Assembly (NCBI RefSeq): GCF_001942345.1
Contig: NZ_MKKI01000011.1
Location: forward strand, 1 to 64,000
DNA length: 64,000 bases
Direction: 5' to 3'
From: Corynebacterium sp. CNJ-954
GTDB taxonomy: Bacteria; Actinomycetota; Actinomycetes; Mycobacteriales; Mycobacteriaceae
Positions 1 through 9,140 of the stretch are shown piece after piece. The notes under the pieces are model-generated. The model was given only the letters and a program-made list of their open reading frames with translations, did not search any database and was not told the DNA's origin. Each line of letters opens with the position of its first letter. Positions within the stretch are counted from its first letter, which is position 1. A program made the translations under genes and the position numbers.

Positions 1-2
1 CG

Positions 3-164
3 CTGGCCGTGTCGACCATCAACGGTTGCGAGCACTGCACCATCGCCCACGAGAAGACCGTGCGCGATGAAGGCCTGACCAAGGAGCAGGTCTTCGAAGC
101 AGTTAAGGTCGCCGCCGTTGTCCAGGGCGTCGCCCAGGCAATCGACATCGAGGACGCACGCTAG
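3..164 (+). CDS. ahpD: AhpD-type alkylhydroperoxidase, 3' end only
   Basis: The last 53 codons of a gene entering from the left edge. The peptide contains the Cys-Glu-His-Cys active site followed by a downstream His ([11 protein letters not shown]), the signature of the carboxymuconolactone decarboxylase/AhpD family. AhpD is the thiol adaptor that recycles the peroxiredoxin AhpC, so an ahpC gene is expected just upstream outside the window. The stop codon is followed at once by a strong terminator. The family call is sure; the exact AhpC partner is inferred because the rest is not visible. Confidence 0.8.
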   Translation: MAVSTINGCEHCTIAHEKTVRDEGLTKEQVFEAVKVAAVVQGVAQAIDIEDAR

Positions 165-177
165 AGTGGTGCCGTCT

Positions 178-210
178 GCCCGTCGCACACTGGTGTGCGG
201 CGGGCTTTTT
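178..210 (+). terminator. Rho-independent terminator after ahpD
   Basis: A 13-base stem with one internal mismatch (GCCCGTCGCACAC against GTGTGCGGCGGGC, loop of 2 bases as drawn) is followed directly by five T residues. It separates ahpD from hrpA, whose promoter starts only about 13 bases further on. Confidence 0.85.
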
Positions 211-222
211 CAGGTCCAGTGG

Positions 223-228
223 TAGAAT
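223..228 (+). promoter_or_regulatory. -10 element TAGAAT of leaderless hrpA
   Basis: TAGAAT ends 6 bases before the GTG at 235, so the predicted transcript begins at or next to the start codon. No Shine-Dalgarno sequence fits between them. Confidence 0.6.
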
Positions 229-234
229 CGTCGG

Positions 235-3200
235 GTGGTTTCCGACGAAGACAACGCAGGTGGCAACAGGCCGAAGGGCCGCAGGAGGGGCCGGGGGCGC
301 CAACGCGGCTCCACGTCAGGAAATGCTCCCCGCCGGTCTCTGCGGTTGAACCTGACCGACAACCTCTCTTTCCCGGAATCTCTTCCTGTGTCGGCTCGCA
401 GGGACGAGATCATGGCGGCGATCAGGGACAACCAGGTTGTCATCGTCGCCGGAGAGACCGGGTCCGGGAAAACGACACAGCTACCGAAGATGTGTCTCGA
501 ACTCGGACGAGGTGCCGACAAGAGGATCGGACACACCCAGCCCCGGCGTATCGCAGCCCGTAGCGTCGCCGACCGTATCGCCGACGAACTCGGTGAGAAG
601 GCCGGCGAGCCCGGTAGTCGTGTCGGCTACAAGATCCGCTTCGATGATCACGTCAACCGGTCCACGGCGGTCAAGCTGATGACCGACGGTATCCTCCTGG
701 CTGAGATCCAGCGTGACAGGCTTCTGAAAGCCTACGACACGATCATTGTCGATGAAGCACACGAGCGCAGCCTGAACATCGACTTCCTCCTGGGCTACCT
801 GCGGGAACTTCTCCCTCGACGCCCCGATCTGAAAGTCATCATCACCTCGGCGACGATCGACCCGGAGTCTTTCGCCGCGCACTTCGCCGACGCAGACGGC
901 ACCCCTGCACCGGTGATCGAGGTCTCGGGTCGTACCTACCCGGTGGAGGTGCGTTACCGTCCGCTGACCCGCCTGGTGGAAGACAACAGGAGTGGCGTGG
1001 ACGCCCCGGCGTTCCGGGAGGTCGAGACCGATCCGCTCGAGGGACTGCTCGAAGCCACCCGTGAGCTCATCTCCGAAGGACCGGGAGATATCCTCTGTTT
1101 CTTCTCCGGTGAGCGTGAGATTCGCGACGCGGCGGACGCGCTGCAGGACGAGAAGTTCCGTGGCGTGGACGTTCTTCCGCTCTTCGGTCGTCTGTCGGCA
1201 GCGGAGCAGCACCGTGTCTTCTCCCCCGGTAACCGTCGCCGGGTCGTGCTGGCGACGAACATCGCCGAGACCTCACTCACGGTCCCTGGTATCAAGTACG
1301 TGATCGATACCGGTTATGCGCGTATCTCGCGGTACTCACACCGCACGAAGGTCCAGCGTCTGCCCGTGGAGGAGATCAGCCAGGCCTCCGCCAAACAACG
1401 CTCGGGCCGGTGCGGCCGCACGTCCGACGGTATCGCGATACGTCTGTACTCCGAGGAGAACTTCCAGGCACGACCGGAGTTCACGGATCCGGAAATCCTT
1501 CGTACGCACCTCGCCAGCGTTATCCTGTCCATGGCCGCACTCGACCTGGGCGACATCCGGAAGTTCCCGTTCCTTCAGCCGCCGGACTCCAAGTCGGTCC
1601 GTGACGGCGTGCAACTTCTCCAGGAGCTCGGAGCACTCGACACCGCCGGAAAATCGACGTCGACCCCGGCCCTGACCGACACCGGCCGCGACATGGCGCG
1701 CATTCCGACGGACCCCCGCCTGGCGAAGATGCTCTCTTCGGCCCATGGCAACGGGGTGCTCGAGCAGATCGCCGTCATTGTCGCGGCATTGAGTATCCAG
1801 GACGTCCGCGAACGCCCCGCGGAGCACCAGGCCCGTGCAGACCAGCTCCACGCAAGGTTCTCCGCGAACTCCGACTTCATTTCCGTGCTTAAGTTGTGGA
1901 ACTATCTGCAGTCACGCCGCCAGGAACTCTCGGGCAACAAGTTCCGCAGATTGTGCCGTGACGAGTTCATCCATTATGTCCGCGTCCTCGAGTGGATGGA
2001 CCTGGTCCGGCAGCTCTTCACCGTGATCCAGGAACTCAGATGGTCGATCCCCAATGTCCGTCATTTCCGCGAACTGACCTTCGACCTCGGGGAGGACCAG
2101 GGCAGGCCGGTTTCCCCCGACGAGACCGGAATACATAAATCTCTGCTGGCCGGACTTGTCACCAACGTAGGCATGCGCCAGGGGAACTCCCGTCAGTTCA
2201 CGGGAACCCGCAACACGTCTTTCGTGATCCATCCGTCCTCGCATCTTGCGAAGAAGCCGCCTCAGTGGGTGATGGCCGCTGAACTCGTCGAGACATCACA
2301 GGTTTTCGCGCGGACCGTGGCGCCTGTGGTGCCGGAGTGGATCGAGGAAATCGCCCCGCAGCTGATGCGGTACTCCTACGCTGAGCCATTCTGGTCCAGT
2401 AAGCAGGGAGCCGCCCTGGCGATCGAGAAAGCATCGATGCTCGGACTTCCCGTCATCAGCGACCGGCGGGTGAACCTGTCCAAAACCGATCCTGAAGCCG
2501 CCCGGGACATGTTCATCCGAAATGCACTCGTCGACGGTGACTGGCGCACCAACCACCGCTTCTTCCTGCATAACCGCGAACTTCTGGACGAAGCTGGCCA
2601 ACTGGAGGACAAGGCACGCCGTCGTGACATCGTCGTTGACGATGAGACGATCTACACCTTCTACGATGAGCGCCTTCCGGCGAGTATCGTCTCGGCCCGT
2701 CACTTCGACTCCTGGTGGAAGAAAGCCCGGCAGAAGAATCCGCACCTGCTGGACATGACCCCTGAGGCCCTCATCGGTTCGGATGGAGGTGCCGCCCAGG
2801 CCCGTGAGTTCCCCGATACGTGGCGTCAGGGGTCGATGGAGTTCGACCTGACGTACGTCTTCCGTCCGGGGGATCCGGCGGACGGAATCACTATGCGTAT
2901 TCCACTTCCATTGTTGGCAGGCGTGACCGACCGCGACACCAAGTGGTTGGTCTCAGGTATGCGCGAAGAGCTTTGCGTCGCTCTGATCAGGACCCTGCCG
3001 AAACCACTACGGACATCCGTGGTCCCGGCGGCCCAGTTCGCCCGTGCCGCGCTGGATCGAATGACCCCCTATGACGGACCGGTCGACCAGGCCCTTGCTG
3101 ACGCACTCCGCTCTCTGGGAGGCACCGGGATCGGCGCCACCGACTTCGACTGGAACCGGGTTCCTGCACACCTGCGCATGACATATGCTGCGGTGGACCG

Positions 3201-4278
3201 GCGAGGCAAGGTCATTGCGGCGTCCAAGGACCTCGGTGATCTCCAGGAGAGGCTCTCCGGCGAAATCACCCAGTCGATCGCGTCGGCTACCGCGCGTTCA
3301 TCGCAGGGGCATGGCCGGTCCAGCCCCAGCCCCCTCGATTCCGCCGCCCATCAGCAATCGGGAAAGAGGAAGAAGGACCAGCGCGGTTCCGCAGGGGGAG
3401 GCGGAATACTCGCAAGGTCGGAGAACTGGACAGCCGAGGGAATCGGAACGATACCCGAGTCCGTCGAAACGGTGGTGGACGGTCAGACGACGTCCGCACA
3501 CCCTGCACTCGTTGCAGCCGCCTCGGAGAGGGGGAACGGTGTTGTTCTCAAGGCGTTTCCGACAGCCCAGGCGGCCGCCGGTCAGCAGTTCTCGACGGTT
3601 CTCGAGATGATGGTGGACGCGTGCCAGGTGTCCACCAAACAGACGGTTAAGGGGCTGCCGCTGCGGCAGCGTGTCGCGGTCGACACGTATCCTCACGGCG
3701 GTCCGGATGCTCTGGTCGACGACTGCCGTGTCCTCGCGTGCCGCGAGCTGCTGAACCGCTTCGGCCCGGTGATCCGTGACCCGGAACGCTGCGCAGAAGC
3801 TGTGACCGCAGCACGAGAGAAAGGACCGGGGCTGGTCCGGCAGATCTTCGTGGCGATCTCCCCCGCTGTCCTGGCTGTCTCTGACATGTCGCAGGAGCTG
3901 GAGGGCTGGGACGGCGCGGCGATCGATGAGATGAGGGGGCAGTTGGATTTCTATCTCGGCCCCCATCGTGTCGCGAAGAACGGAGTAGAGAACCTACGCC
4001 ACGTGCCGCGCTATGTGGCCGCAATGAAGTCCCGGCTTTCAATGATGGAGTCAGACCCGGACCGTGAGGCGGCACTTGATGACCAGGTCAGGGAGTGCAC
4101 GGAAGCCATTGCCGAGACCCGGAAGCGGCTCCCCGCCGCACGCTCAGCGTCTCCCCAGTTCAAGGATGTTGAATGGTTGGTCGAGGAGTTCCGGGTGTCG
4201 TTGTTCGCCCAGAACCTCGGGACCTCCCGTCCTGCCAGCGCGGCGCGGGTGAAGAAGGCGCTCGCGAAGATCCGCTGA
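235..4278 (+). CDS. hrpA: ATP-dependent RNA helicase HrpA (DEAH box)
   Basis: A 1347-residue DEAH-box RNA helicase, close to the usual length of about 1300 for bacterial HrpA. Walker A GETGSGKT lies at residues 73-80, DEAH at 173-176, the SAT motif near 205, and the motif VI segment QRSGRCGR near 390. The long C-terminal part (roughly residues 700-1340) is the HrpA-specific region. The first 35 residues are Arg/Gly-rich and probably disordered. HrpA proteins remodel RNA and rescue collided or stalled ribosomes in other bacteria; that role is taken from the family. The GTG at 235 is chosen because a -10 box sits directly before it. The stop is one base from the convergent nrdR stop. Confidence 0.93.
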   Translation: MVSDEDNAGGNRPKGRRRGRGRQRGSTSGNAPRRSLRLNLTDNLSFPESLPVSARRDEIMAAIRDNQVVIVAGETGSGKTTQLPKMCLELGRGADKRIGHTQPRRIAARSVADRIADELGEKAGEPGSRVGYKIRFDDHVNRSTAVKLMTDGILLAEIQRDRLLKAYDTIIVDEAHERSLNIDFLLGYLRELLPRRPDLKVIITSATIDPESFAAHFADADGTPAPVIEVSGRTYPVEVRYRPLTRLVEDNRSGVDAPAFREVETDPLEGLLEATRELISEGPGDILCFFSGEREIRDAADALQDEKFRGVDVLPLFGRLSAAEQHRVFSPGNRRRVVLATNIAETSLTVPGIKYVIDTGYARISRYSHRTKVQRLPVEEISQASAKQRSGRCGRTSDGIAIRLYSEENFQARPEFTDPEILRTHLASVILSMAALDLGDIRKFPFLQPPDSKSVRDGVQLLQELGALDTAGKSTSTPALTDTGRDMARIPTDPRLAKMLSSAHGNGVLEQIAVIVAALSIQDVRERPAEHQARADQLHARFSANSDFISVLKLWNYLQSRRQELSGNKFRRLCRDEFIHYVRVLEWMDLVRQLFTVIQELRWSIPNVRHFRELTFDLGEDQGRPVSPDETGIHKSLLAGLVTNVGMRQGNSRQFTGTRNTSFVIHPSSHLAKKPPQWVMAAELVETSQVFARTVAPVVPEWIEEIAPQLMRYSYAEPFWSSKQGAALAIEKASMLGLPVISDRRVNLSKTDPEAARDMFIRNALVDGDWRTNHRFFLHNRELLDEAGQLEDKARRRDIVVDDETIYTFYDERLPASIVSARHFDSWWKKARQKNPHLLDMTPEALIGSDGGAAQAREFPDTWRQGSMEFDLTYVFRPGDPADGITMRIPLPLLAGVTDRDTKWLVSGMREELCVALIRTLPKPLRTSVVPAAQFARAALDRMTPYDGPVDQALADALRSLGGTGIGATDFDWNRVPAHLRMTYAAVDRRGKVIAASKDLGDLQERLSGEITQSIASATARSSQGHGRSSPSPLDSAAHQQSGKRKKDQRGSAGGGGILARSENWTAEGIGTIPESVETVVDGQTTSAHPALVAAASERGNGVVLKAFPTAQAAAGQQFSTVLEMMVDACQVSTKQTVKGLPLRQRVAVDTYPHGGPDALVDDCRVLACRELLNRFGPVIRDPERCAEAVTAAREKGPGLVRQIFVAISPAVLAVSDMSQELEGWDGAAIDEMRGQLDFYLGPHRVAKNGVENLRHVPRYVAAMKSRLSMMESDPDREAALDDQVRECTEAIAETRKRLPAARSASPQFKDVEWLVEEFRVSLFAQNLGTSRPASAARVKKALAKIR

Positions 4279-4279
4279 C

Positions 4280-4741
4280 TTATTCAGCGGCGTCTTCACG
4301 ACGCTGACGGAGTGCCCGGATCTCCGTCTCGAAGTCCTCGGTGGACCGGAAGGACTTGTACACCGAGGCGAACCTCAGGTACGCGACTTCATTGAGGTTA
4401 CGCAGAGGCTCGAGAATCGCCAGGCCGATGTCGTCCGCGGCTACCTGCGAACCGTAGGACGCGCGAAGCGACTGCTCGACGTCATGGGCGAGTATCTTGA
4501 GGTCGTCGCCAGAGACATCGAGTCCCTGACATGCACGGCCGACACCCCTGATGACCTTGTCGCGGCGGAATTCTTCGGTCACGCCGCTTCGTTTGGTCAC
4601 CAGGAGCACTGAGCGTTCAAGTGTCGTGAACCTTGTCCTGCAGGTCAGACATTCACGTCGACGACGGATCGCCGAACCGGATTCGACCGTACGGGAATCC
4701 ACCACCCGGGAGTCTTCGGAGCGGCACGCGGGACAAAGCAC
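4280..4741 (-). CDS. nrdR: Transcriptional repressor NrdR
   Basis: A 153-residue NrdR, the nucleotide-sensing repressor of ribonucleotide reductase genes. The N-terminus has the zinc ribbon with Cys3, Cys6, Cys31 and Cys34, followed by an ATP-cone domain (KRSGV...DKVIRGV). The GTG at 4741 is preferred over longer in-frame starts. It puts the first zinc Cys at residue 3 as in the family, and it has a GGGAG ribosome binding site 7-8 bases upstream. NrdR boxes and nrd genes are not in this window. It is transcribed convergently with hrpA and followed upstream by the divS-like gene. Confidence 0.93.
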   Translation of the reverse strand: MLCPACRSEDSRVVDSRTVESGSAIRRRRECLTCRTRFTTLERSVLLVTKRSGVTEEFRRDKVIRGVGRACQGLDVSGDDLKILAHDVEQSLRASYGSQVAADDIGLAILEPLRNLNEVAYLRFASVYKSFRSTEDFETEIRALRQRREDAAE

Positions 4742-4784
4742 GACGTTCTCCCTTACAGAGATCAGTGGAACGGTACGGCCCCAC

Positions 4785-4790
4785 ATGCTA
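4785..4790 (-). promoter_or_regulatory. -10 element of nrdR
   Basis: TAGCAT on the minus strand predicts a start near 4778 and a leader of about 37 bases, which carries the Shine-Dalgarno site of nrdR. Unlike many genes here, nrdR would be a leadered transcript. Confidence 0.4.
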
Positions 4791-4820
4791 CCCCTGGAAC
4801 CGTCTCCGAGCGTTGTCCGG

Positions 4821-5351
4821 TCAGTAGACCGGGATGACGACCTGGCGCGTGGCCCCCGCATCGGTGCCCTGCCCGGCATCTACGCCGAATTCACTGAGGT
4901 CGTTGAGAGACGCAATCCTCGCCACTGCGTCTCCCACCGATGCACCCGGGACATGCTCTCTGGCGATGTCAGCCAGGCTGGTGTTGTCCCCGACGGTTAC
5001 CGTGGCAGTCCTGGCAGGTGTGACAGCCTCCTCGTCCGGACCTGTCAACACCGGTGACGCCGCGAGCATCACCACCAGCGACGCGAGAGACACCAACGTA
5101 ACGCCCGGAGAACCGAGGACAGATGACATACGGCGACGTATGCGGCGCGCACGAGACCCGGCATCGAACGGACGTTCTTCACAGGCCCCGCAGATCCTGC
5201 GACGTTCCATCTGAGCCGCAGAGGGGTGGCGCACCGCGCCGTGCCCCCAGGTGTTCGATCGGCCCGTCTCCACGACACGTGTCCACTCCGGACGCCGGTA
5301 GACAGGGAGACGGTCAATATCCGGGCGATTACGTACCGACGTCGTGCTCAT
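4821..5351 (-). CDS. DivS-like SOS cell division suppressor with LysM-like domain
   Basis: A 176-residue protein with a basic N-terminal cytoplasmic part, one membrane segment (about residues 82-101, rich in Leu/Val/Ala) and a C-terminal LysM-like extracellular region. In corynebacteria the gene divergent from lexA is divS, an SOS-induced division suppressor. Position and topology match, but the sequence itself is weakly conserved, so the function is inferred from synteny. The ATG at 5351 is chosen for its GGAAAG ribosome binding site; a longer in-frame start exists at 5447. It shares a 262-base control region with lexA that contains several LexA-box-like sites. Confidence 0.75.
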   Translation of the reverse strand: MSTTSVRNRPDIDRLPVYRRPEWTRVVETGRSNTWGHGAVRHPSAAQMERRRICGACEERPFDAGSRARRIRRRMSSVLGSPGVTLVSLASLVVMLAASPVLTGPDEEAVTPARTATVTVGDNTSLADIAREHVPGASVGDAVARIASLNDLSEFGVDAGQGTDAGATRQVVIPVY

Positions 5352-5450
5352 GACAACCCACTTTCCGTGAAAACGAATCTGATCTGCGGAATCTGACAGG
5401 ACCATGACAGCACTGCAGTCGGACATCATCTCGCGCCATGATCGCAATCT

Positions 5451-5466
5451 TCGTTCGTGTGTTCGA
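5451..5466. promoter_or_regulatory. SOS (LexA) box-like site 1
   Basis: TCGTTCGTGTGTTCGA compared with the corynebacterial SOS consensus TCGAAMANNTGTTCGA: the right half TGTTCGA is perfect, and the left half is degenerate. It lies nearer the divS-like gene and probably serves it. Confidence 0.5.
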
Positions 5467-5489
5467 ACTCTAACCTACGCTCCAGACGC

Positions 5490-5505
5490 TAGCACGGGTG
5501 TTCGA
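5490..5505. promoter_or_regulatory. SOS (LexA) box-like site 2
   Basis: TAGCACGGGTGTTCGA has a perfect right half TGTTCGA and a partial left half. It lies 39 bases from site 1 and 42 from site 3. A short inverted repeat GGAAGT/ACTTCC (5506-5522) follows it. Confidence 0.4.
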
Positions 5506-5531
5506 GGAAGTCCACAACTTCCGCGACACGT

Positions 5532-5547
5532 TCGAACACCCTTATGA
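5532..5547. promoter_or_regulatory. SOS (LexA) box-like site 3
   Basis: TCGAACACCCTTATGA has a perfect left half TCGAACA and a weak right half. It overlaps the likely -35 region of lexA (TGAACA, 5545-5550), about 18 bases upstream of a -10 candidate TACTGT at 5568-5573. This fits autorepression of lexA. Confidence 0.45.
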
Positions 5548-5613
5548 ACAATGTCGGTGCGGTGATGTACTGTCGAAACCACGATCGGTACAACGAGACC
5601 AGGAGTGGGTCAG

Positions 5614-6363
5614 ATGGCAGAGAAACAGAAGTCCTCCACGGGGGCAGGTCCAGGGGGCAGAAAGCGCGCCTCCCTCGCCGGTGCGGGAGCGGGTAGTGAT
5701 GACAAGGGCAGGGAGAAGCTCTCCGACCGTCAGCGCCGCATCATGGACGTCATCAAAGATGCCACGCGGTTCCGGGGCTACCCGCCCAGCATCCGCGAGA
5801 TCTGTGACGCCGTGGGTCTGAACTCCACATCATCAGTGTCGTACCACCTGCGGGAGCTGGAGAGGAAGGGATATCTCCGGCGGGAGGACAACAAGCCTCG
5901 CGCTGTAGACATCCGGGATTTCGAGGATGAGGTGGTATCCCGTCCAGGGCCCAAGCCGGCATCCACCCCTGGCCCGGAAGGGATGCCTGCTCCGTCGTTC
6001 GTCCCTGTGGTGGGCCAGATCGCTGCCGGTTCACCGATTCTGGCCGAAGAACACGTGGAAGCTCACTTTCCGCTGCCGCAGGAACTGGTGGGCAGCGGCG
6101 AACTGTTCCTCCTGCAGGTAGTGGGAGAGTCCATGCGGGACGCGGGTATTTTCAACGGCGACTGGGTCGCTGTCCGGTCACAGAAGGTCGCCGAACTCGG
6201 CGACTTCGTTGCGGCCATGATCGATGGCGAGGCAACAGTCAAGGAGTTCCAGAAGGACGGCAGCGGTGTCTGGCTTCTCCCCCACAATGATCTCTTCGAG
6301 CCTATCCCCGGTGACAACGCCGACATCCTCGGCCGCGTCGTCGCTGTCCTCCGCAAGATTTGA
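5614..6363 (+). CDS. lexA: SOS repressor LexA
   Basis: A 249-residue LexA, the self-cleaving repressor of the DNA damage response. A winged helix DNA-binding domain covers about residues 35-100. The cleavage site Ala138-Gly139 (QIAAGSP), catalytic Ser173 (VGESM) and Lys210 (ATVKEF) are all present, so the protein should be functional. The N-terminal tail of about 35 residues is basic and Gly/Ala-rich, longer than in E. coli but usual in actinobacteria. The ATG at 5614 has AGGAG 8 bases upstream and is preferred to a GTG at 5605. It is divergent from the divS-like gene and shares its SOS boxes. Confidence 0.95.
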   Translation: MAEKQKSSTGAGPGGRKRASLAGAGAGSDDKGREKLSDRQRRIMDVIKDATRFRGYPPSIREICDAVGLNSTSSVSYHLRELERKGYLRREDNKPRAVDIRDFEDEVVSRPGPKPASTPGPEGMPAPSFVPVVGQIAAGSPILAEEHVEAHFPLPQELVGSGELFLLQVVGESMRDAGIFNGDWVAVRSQKVAELGDFVAAMIDGEATVKEFQKDGSGVWLLPHNDLFEPIPGDNADILGRVVAVLRKI

Positions 6364-6414
6364 GCGGACCGCCGACTGACCGTCAGGGACCCTGACACCG
6401 CCGAGGGCGTGGAA

Positions 6415-8132
6415 CTAGAGGCCGAGGACCGCTGCTGCGGCGGTCTTCGCCTCTTCTGCCCCGTCAGCGTCGAGCGCTGCGGCCGCCATTTCCCGGCACA
6501 CCGCGAAATCGATCTCACCCAGCTGAGCGCCCACCGCCGCCAACGCCGGCGGAGCCGCTGAGAGTGAGGTCACCCCGAGCCCCGCCAGAACGCACGCGAG
6601 CATCGGGTCGGCAGCGGCTTCACCACACACTCCGACCGCCGTGCGTGTCACCGCACCGGCGCGGCAGGTCGTGTGCACCAACCTCAGCACTGCCGGCTGC
6701 CACGGATCTGTCAGATGGGCAAGGGACGCTGACATACGGTCAGCCGCCATCGTGTACTGCGTCAGGTCATTTGTACCGATGGAGACGAAGTCAGGTAGGG
6801 CATCATCTTGTCTGCCATCAACGCTGCCGCGGGAACCTCGATCATCGCGCCCGCAACGAGTCCCCGCTCATGGCACAACTCCGCGAACCACTGTGCTTCG
6901 TACACCGTAGCCACCATCGGCGCCATAACCCAGGTCTGCGCGGACGACTCCTCCCGGCCCGACTTCTTCAGGGCCAGTGCAATCCCGTCGAGCTGGCGCT
7001 CGAGCAGCTCCTGATTCGTCCGCGCGATACGGAGTCCACGGACTCCGAGCGCCGGATTCTCCTCACTCTCCGCCATCACGTAAGGAACCGGTTTGTCCGA
7101 CCCTGCATCCAGCGTCCGGATGACCACCTTGCCCTCCGGAAAAGCACTCAACACCTCTGCATAGCGATCCGCCTGCTCCTCGACCGACGGCTCCGTCGTT
7201 TCACTGAGGAAGCCGAGCTCGGTCCGGAACAGCCCGATGCCTTCCGCGACTGACTCCGCGGCCTGCCTTGCAGCAGCACCGTCCTGCACGTTGGCGAGAA
7301 GCTGAACCCGGTGACCATCGGCAGTTTCAGCCGGTCCGTGCCAGCCACGCACCTTCGAGGCAAGTTCCGCGGCTGCCGTCACCCTCTTTTCGACGTCCGC
7401 CGGATCCACGCCCGTCTCCACGGTGCCCATGGCCGCATCAACCAGGACCTCGGTTTCCGCGGCGATGGAACGAAGGTTCGACCCGATTGCCACAATGCAC
7501 GGAATGTCCAGCTGGCGGGCGATGATCGCGGTGTGACTCGTCGCGCCGCCTTTCTCCGTGACCACAGCGACGATCAGTTCAGGATCAAGGGTCGCGGTGT
7601 CAGCGGGAGCCAGGTCATCGGCGAAGAGGACATGGGGAGAATCGACGTCAGGGATACCCGGCTCGGGTTCTCCGCGCAGCTCCGCGATCACACGGTCGCG
7701 GACATCCATCAGGTCGGTGACCCTCTCCGCCATCACACCGCCCGCCTTGAGGAACATCTCGACAAAGTCATCCGTAGCCTGTTTGACCGCGTAGACATTG
7801 GTCTGGCCTGCGTTGACCGATTTACGTACCTTCTTGGCCCACGCACGGTCCTTCGCTATGGCGACCGTGGCTTCAAGCACCTGGCGGGCGTTGCCCTCGA
7901 CTGTTGCGGCGCGGGCACTGAGCCGCCCCGAGACGGTGTCGACGGCCCTGGTGAACGCCTCGAACTCTGACTCCCTCTCCCCTTCGGCGACTGTCTTGTC
8001 CGGCCCCGGCAGCTCCGGGCGGTCCGTCACCCAGGTCACCGGCGCGAAGACGGTACCGGGGACCACTGACTTCCCCTTCAGAGCGACGGGCTCACCGTCA
8101 TGAGAGGGTGCGGAGGTTTTCGTGTCTGCCAT
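6415..8132 (-). CDS. ptsI: PTS enzyme I (frameshifted in this sequence)
   Basis: Phosphoenolpyruvate-protein phosphotransferase, first enzyme of the sugar PTS. It passes phosphate from PEP to HPr, here encoded by ptsH at 9291. The phosphorylated His is about residue 200 in GGATSHTAI, and the C-terminal catalytic Cys is in VCGEAA. The reading frame breaks near 6792: residues up to MMPYL are in one frame, and DFVSIGTNDLTQYT onward are in another. Restoring a single base gives a full 572-residue protein, the normal length. The ATG at 8132 has GGGAGA upstream. Whether the missing base is real is discussed in the findings. The gene is divergent from the DeoR regulator. Confidence 0.9.
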
Positions 8133-8181
8133 AGTGTCTGGTCTCCCACAAATATTCAGAATGGACATCTGAAAAGACATC

Positions 8182-8203
8182 GGTTGACGTATTAGGTTGA
8201 CGT
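8182..8203. repeat. Direct repeat in the ptsI/DeoR-regulator control region
   Basis: The 9-mer GGTTGACGT occurs twice (8182-8190 and 8195-8203), separated by 4 bases, which puts the copies 13 bases apart. It lies between the divergent ptsI and regulator genes and could be an operator. No family consensus is being matched. Confidence 0.4.
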
Positions 8204-8301
8204 CCACAGTACCCTCTTCGCCCCCTCTTTTCGGGGCCCGTCGGGGCCACCCCCGTCAGGCTCCTCACCCCCGAATCGAGGTTCGCACCCCCTCGACCCC
8301 A

Positions 8302-8307
8302 TACAAT
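8302..8307 (+). promoter_or_regulatory. -10 element TACAAT of leaderless DeoR regulator
   Basis: TACAAT ends 7 bases before the ATG at 8315. It overlaps the upstream in-frame ATG at 8306, which supports 8315 as the true start. Confidence 0.6.
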
Positions 8308-8314
8308 GCACATC

Positions 8315-9103
8315 ATGAACTCAGAGGAACGTCGCCGCCAGATCGCGTCACTGACCGCAGTCAACGGGCGTGTCACCGTGGTCGAGCTCGCGGAGCGTTT
8401 TGCCGTCACCCCCGAGACGATCCGTCGTGACCTGACGGTCCTCGACAACGACGGTGCACTGCACCGGGTCCACGGCGGCGCGGTCCCCACCAATACATTC
8501 CAGACCCGCGAGACACCGATCGAGCTACGCAGCACCACCTCCACCGAGGCGAAGATCCGGATCGGGAGGGCAGCGACAGAACTCCTGCCGAGGACCGGCA
8601 CCGTGTTCCTCGACGCCGGCACAACCACTGCCATGCTCGCGCACGCCATCGCAGAGACAGGGCGTCCCGACGACAACCCGTACCGGAACCTGACGGTACT
8701 GACTAACTTCCTCCCCCTCGCCGTCCGCCTGTCCGCGGCCGGACTGTCGGACGTCCAGTTGATCGGTGGCCACATCCGCCCCATCACCCAGGCCGTCGTC
8801 GGTGACATCGCGTTGCGCACCATCGGCGTCCACCATGCCGACATCGCGTTCATCGGCACCAACGCCTTGTCCATGGATCACGGCCTGTCGACAGCTGACG
8901 CGGAGGAAGCTGCGGTGAAACGTGCGATGATCGCGAACTCAGACCGTGTCGTCGCCATGTGCGACTCCACGAAGTTCGGCAGGGACTACCTCGTCAGTTT
9001 CGCCAACGTGCCCGAGATCGACGTCCTCGTGACCGACGACGCGGCTCCACACCAGTACCTCGAAGCGTTCACCGCGGAAGACGTCACTGTCGTCACGGCG
9101 TGA
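8315..9103 (+). CDS. DeoR-family PTS regulator (SugR/FruR-like)
   Basis: A 262-residue DeoR-type repressor. An N-terminal helix-turn-helix (about residues 5-58, with TPETIRRDLTVLD) is followed by the sugar-phosphate binding DeoR C-terminal domain with the DAGTTTA and NGLS-type (here DHGLSTADAEEAAVK) motifs. In corynebacteria the homologues SugR and FruR sit next to ptsI and repress PTS genes. With only one such regulator here the sequence does not decide which it is. The ATG at 8315 is chosen from its -10 spacing. A 17-base inverted repeat overlaps the 3' end and stop codon. Confidence 0.82.
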   Translation: MNSEERRRQIASLTAVNGRVTVVELAERFAVTPETIRRDLTVLDNDGALHRVHGGAVPTNTFQTRETPIELRSTTSTEAKIRIGRAATELLPRTGTVFLDAGTTTAMLAHAIAETGRPDDNPYRNLTVLTNFLPLAVRLSAAGLSDVQLIGGHIRPITQAVVGDIALRTIGVHHADIAFIGTNALSMDHGLSTADAEEAAVKRAMIANSDRVVAMCDSTKFGRDYLVSFANVPEIDVLVTDDAAPHQYLEAFTAEDVTVVTA

Positions 9104-9123
9104 GGACCGTGACGACAGTGACG
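9082..9123 (+). repeat. Perfect 17-bp inverted repeat over the regulator stop codon
   Basis: CGTCACTGTCGTCACGG (9082-9098) pairs perfectly with CCGTGACGACAGTGACG (9107-9123). The 8-base loop contains the TGA stop. There is no T run afterwards, so it is more likely an mRNA stabiliser or attenuator between the regulator and ptsH than a classical terminator. Confidence 0.7.
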
Positions 9124-9140
9124 ACCGTAACGACCGTAAC
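9105..9140 (+). repeat. 9-bp tandem repeat, four copies
   Basis: Four consecutive 9-mers (GACCGTGAC, GACAGTGAC, GACCGTAAC, GACCGTAAC) followed by a partial fifth. The array starts inside the stop codon region of the regulator and overlaps the right arm of the inverted repeat. Confidence 0.65.

Noticed and set aside
6382..6396. GTCAGGGACCCTGAC palindrome between lexA and ptsI as a terminator
   Set aside because: The stem is only 5 bp when a normal loop is allowed, and no T run follows on either strand, so support is insufficient.
6750..6810. Programmed ribosomal frameshifting in ptsI
   Set aside because: There is no slippery heptamer or downstream pseudoknot, no known ptsI uses recoding, and two other genes show the same kind of one-base loss, so sequence error or mutation is simpler.
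8220..8275. G/C-run region before the DeoR gene as a terminator
   Set aside because: CGGGGCC occurs twice as a direct repeat and only weak pairings are possible. No gene on the plus strand ends there, so no terminator is needed.
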